From the NCBI RefSeq assembly GCF_001263395.1, contig NZ_CP011786.1:248001-312000 (forward strand): a stretch of 64,000 nucleotides of DNA. Reading direction: 5' to 3'. The notes beneath the pieces are model-generated. The model saw only the letters and a program-made list of their open reading frames with translations, had not been told where the DNA came from and searched no databases. This DNA is from Bifidobacterium actinocoloniiforme DSM 22766. GTDB lineage: Bacteria > Actinomycetota > Actinomycetes > Actinomycetales > Bifidobacteriaceae. Position numbers and translations under genes: made by a program. Positions 63,317 through 64,000 of this stretch are shown piece after piece. Every line of letters starts with the position of its first letter. Positions within the stretch are counted from its first letter, which is position 1.

Positions 63317-63737
63317 CGTCACCCCCGAACTCCTGGCCAGGCTGGGCGGTATGGCCTTGGAAGCCGGACGCGCCCTGAGTACGGGTGACCTGGGCCGTGG
63401 CCCGGACCAGGCTGGGTCCTATATCGTCCACGGTCAGCTCGGTCACCGTGCGGGTGGAGCCGTCCTTGGCCTGGTAGTCGCGTTGGGAGAGCCTGCCGAC
63501 CGCGAGCGCGGCGGAGCCTTTACGCAGGCTCTGTGAGATGTGCTCGGCCAGGTCGCCCCAGGCGGTGCAGCGTTGGAAGAGCGTTGGCCCGTCCTCCCAC
63601 TCTTTGGATTGCCGGTTGAAGGTCCTGGGCGTGGAGGCGATCGTGAAGTTCGCCACCCGCTTGCCTGACCCTGTGCTTCGCAGTTCCGGGTCGGCGGTCA
63701 GGTTGCCTCGTATCGTCAGTGTCGTCTCGTTACTCAT
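63297..63737 (-). CDS. ssb: single-stranded DNA-binding protein
   Basis: 146 residues. OB fold: TLTIRGNLTADPELRSTGSGKRVANFTIAST, RCTAWGDLAEHISQSLRKGSAALAVGRL. Glycine/Gln-rich linker and acidic tail ending DDDQPEF, matching the conserved C-terminal tip that binds partner proteins (aromatic F). Strong GAGGAGG site. Phage replication or recombination protein. Confidence 0.95.
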   Translation of the reverse strand: MSNETTLTIRGNLTADPELRSTGSGKRVANFTIASTPRTFNRQSKEWEDGPTLFQRCTAWGDLAEHISQSLRKGSAALAVGRLSQRDYQAKDGSTRTVTELTVDDIGPSLVRATAQVTRTQGASGFQGHTAQPGQEFGGDDDQPEF

Positions 63738-63870
63738 TTCCTGGGTCCTCCTCGTGGTCTTGCCGTATCAGGTCCAGTCGCCGCCACATCTCCGGGTCGC
63801 TGTGGTATAAGGCGCGACGGAATGAGGGGTAGCGGCAGAAATAGATGTACAGACGGTCAAATTTGCTCAC
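63730..63870 (-). CDS. 46-residue early phage protein
   Basis: GTG start with AAGGAG 7 bases upstream. VSKFDRLYIYFCRYPSFRRA then LYHSDPEMWRRLDLIRQDHE. Ends inside the start of ssb (8-base overlap). The close spacing and ribosome site support coding. Confidence 0.6.
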   Translation of the reverse strand: MSKFDRLYIYFCRYPSFRRALYHSDPEMWRRLDLIRQDHEEDPGNE

Positions 63871-64000
63871 GCCAGCTCCTTCGCAGCGCCGTGGACAAGC
63901 CTGTGCCTCCTCGGGACCGGCGGCGGGCGCGAGCCACGTAAGCGGCCTTGGCCCTCGCCTCGCGAGCCATGCACCTTGACTCGACGGCTATGCGGGCTGA
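63857..64000 (-). CDS. C-terminal part of a basic phage protein
   Basis: Open to the window's right end; stop at 63857-63859, overlapping the next gene by 14 bases. The visible 47 residues are Arg- and Ala-rich (MAREARAKAAYVARARRRSR). An ATG at 63970 is possible with AAGG too close upstream, so the gene probably begins outside the window. Confidence 0.5.
   Translation of the reverse strand, partial: SARIAVESRCMAREARAKAAYVARARRRSRGGTGLSTALRRSWREQI

Larger units (their letters stand above)
36017..64000. mobile_element. siphovirus-type prophage integrated at ssrA (left part; right end outside window)
   Basis: Contiguous phage genes from integrase to SSB and beyond: integrase on the plus strand next to ssrA; lysis, tail, head and packaging genes on the minus strand; a small plus-strand island near 57 kb; then early/replication genes on the minus strand. 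At least 28 kb. Structural frames are all open, including terminase, portal, capsid, tape measure and lysin, so there is no sign of decay. Order and the HNH-terminase-portal-MuF-scaffold-capsid layout fit long-tailed Gram-positive phages. Confidence 0.95.

Overview
The window is high-GC actinobacterial DNA. The tmRNA tag AKSNRTEFALAA, the gene order lexA / LysM gene / nrdR, and a dcw cluster that carries a degenerate MurE-like gene and is followed by dtd rather than ftsZ all point to Bifidobacterium or a close Bifidobacteriaceae relative. All calls come from reading the sequence and from recall of protein families; no database search was run.

Bases 1-16.3 kb are ordinary chromosome: the 3' part of dnaE, a conserved hypothetical gene, a GlnA2-type glutamine synthetase, then (minus strand) a coupled group of rsmC-like methyltransferase, hrpA helicase and a membrane-anchored protein. 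Next come hflX, L-lactate dehydrogenase and a CDF metal exporter. Then follows the SOS locus: lexA faces a LysM gene preceded by two LexA boxes, with nrdR beyond it. helD lies convergent to nrdR.

Bases 18.8-34 kb are the division and cell-wall (dcw) cluster, all on the plus strand and mostly coupled by overlaps: mraZ (with a five-box MraZ operator at 10-bp period), rsmH, ftsL, ftsI, a MurE-like gene without an ATP-binding loop, murF, mraY, murD, ftsW, murG, murC and ftsQ. A convergent dtd and a 5'-truncated SorC-type regulator end the section.

From 35.6 kb ssrA (tmRNA) is intact and is the apparent integration target of a siphovirus-type prophage that fills the rest of the window and runs off the right edge. 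A tyrosine integrase sits next to ssrA. The late genes then lie on the minus strand; reading left to right they are lysis (holin, endolysin, two small membrane proteins), tail tip (an SGNH hydrolase and structural proteins), Dit, tape measure, tail chaperones with a -1 slippery site, major tail protein, connectors, a collagen-like head protein, capsid, scaffold, MuF protein, portal, terminases and HNH. A small plus-strand island at 57.0-57.5 kb (two tiny membrane proteins and an HTH protein) separates the late genes from an AT-rich accessory gene and the early/replication genes (zinc-ribbon HTH protein, HNH, orphan DNA methyltransferase, DEDDh exonuclease, winged-helix replication-type protein, SSB). 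Neither repressor nor right attachment site is inside the window.

The most interesting system is a MuF-type capsid protein with a C-terminal extension resembling EndoU/barnase-like nucleases, overlapped at its 3' end by a small acidic gene and then a terminator. This is the layout of a phage-encoded polymorphic toxin and its immunity gene.
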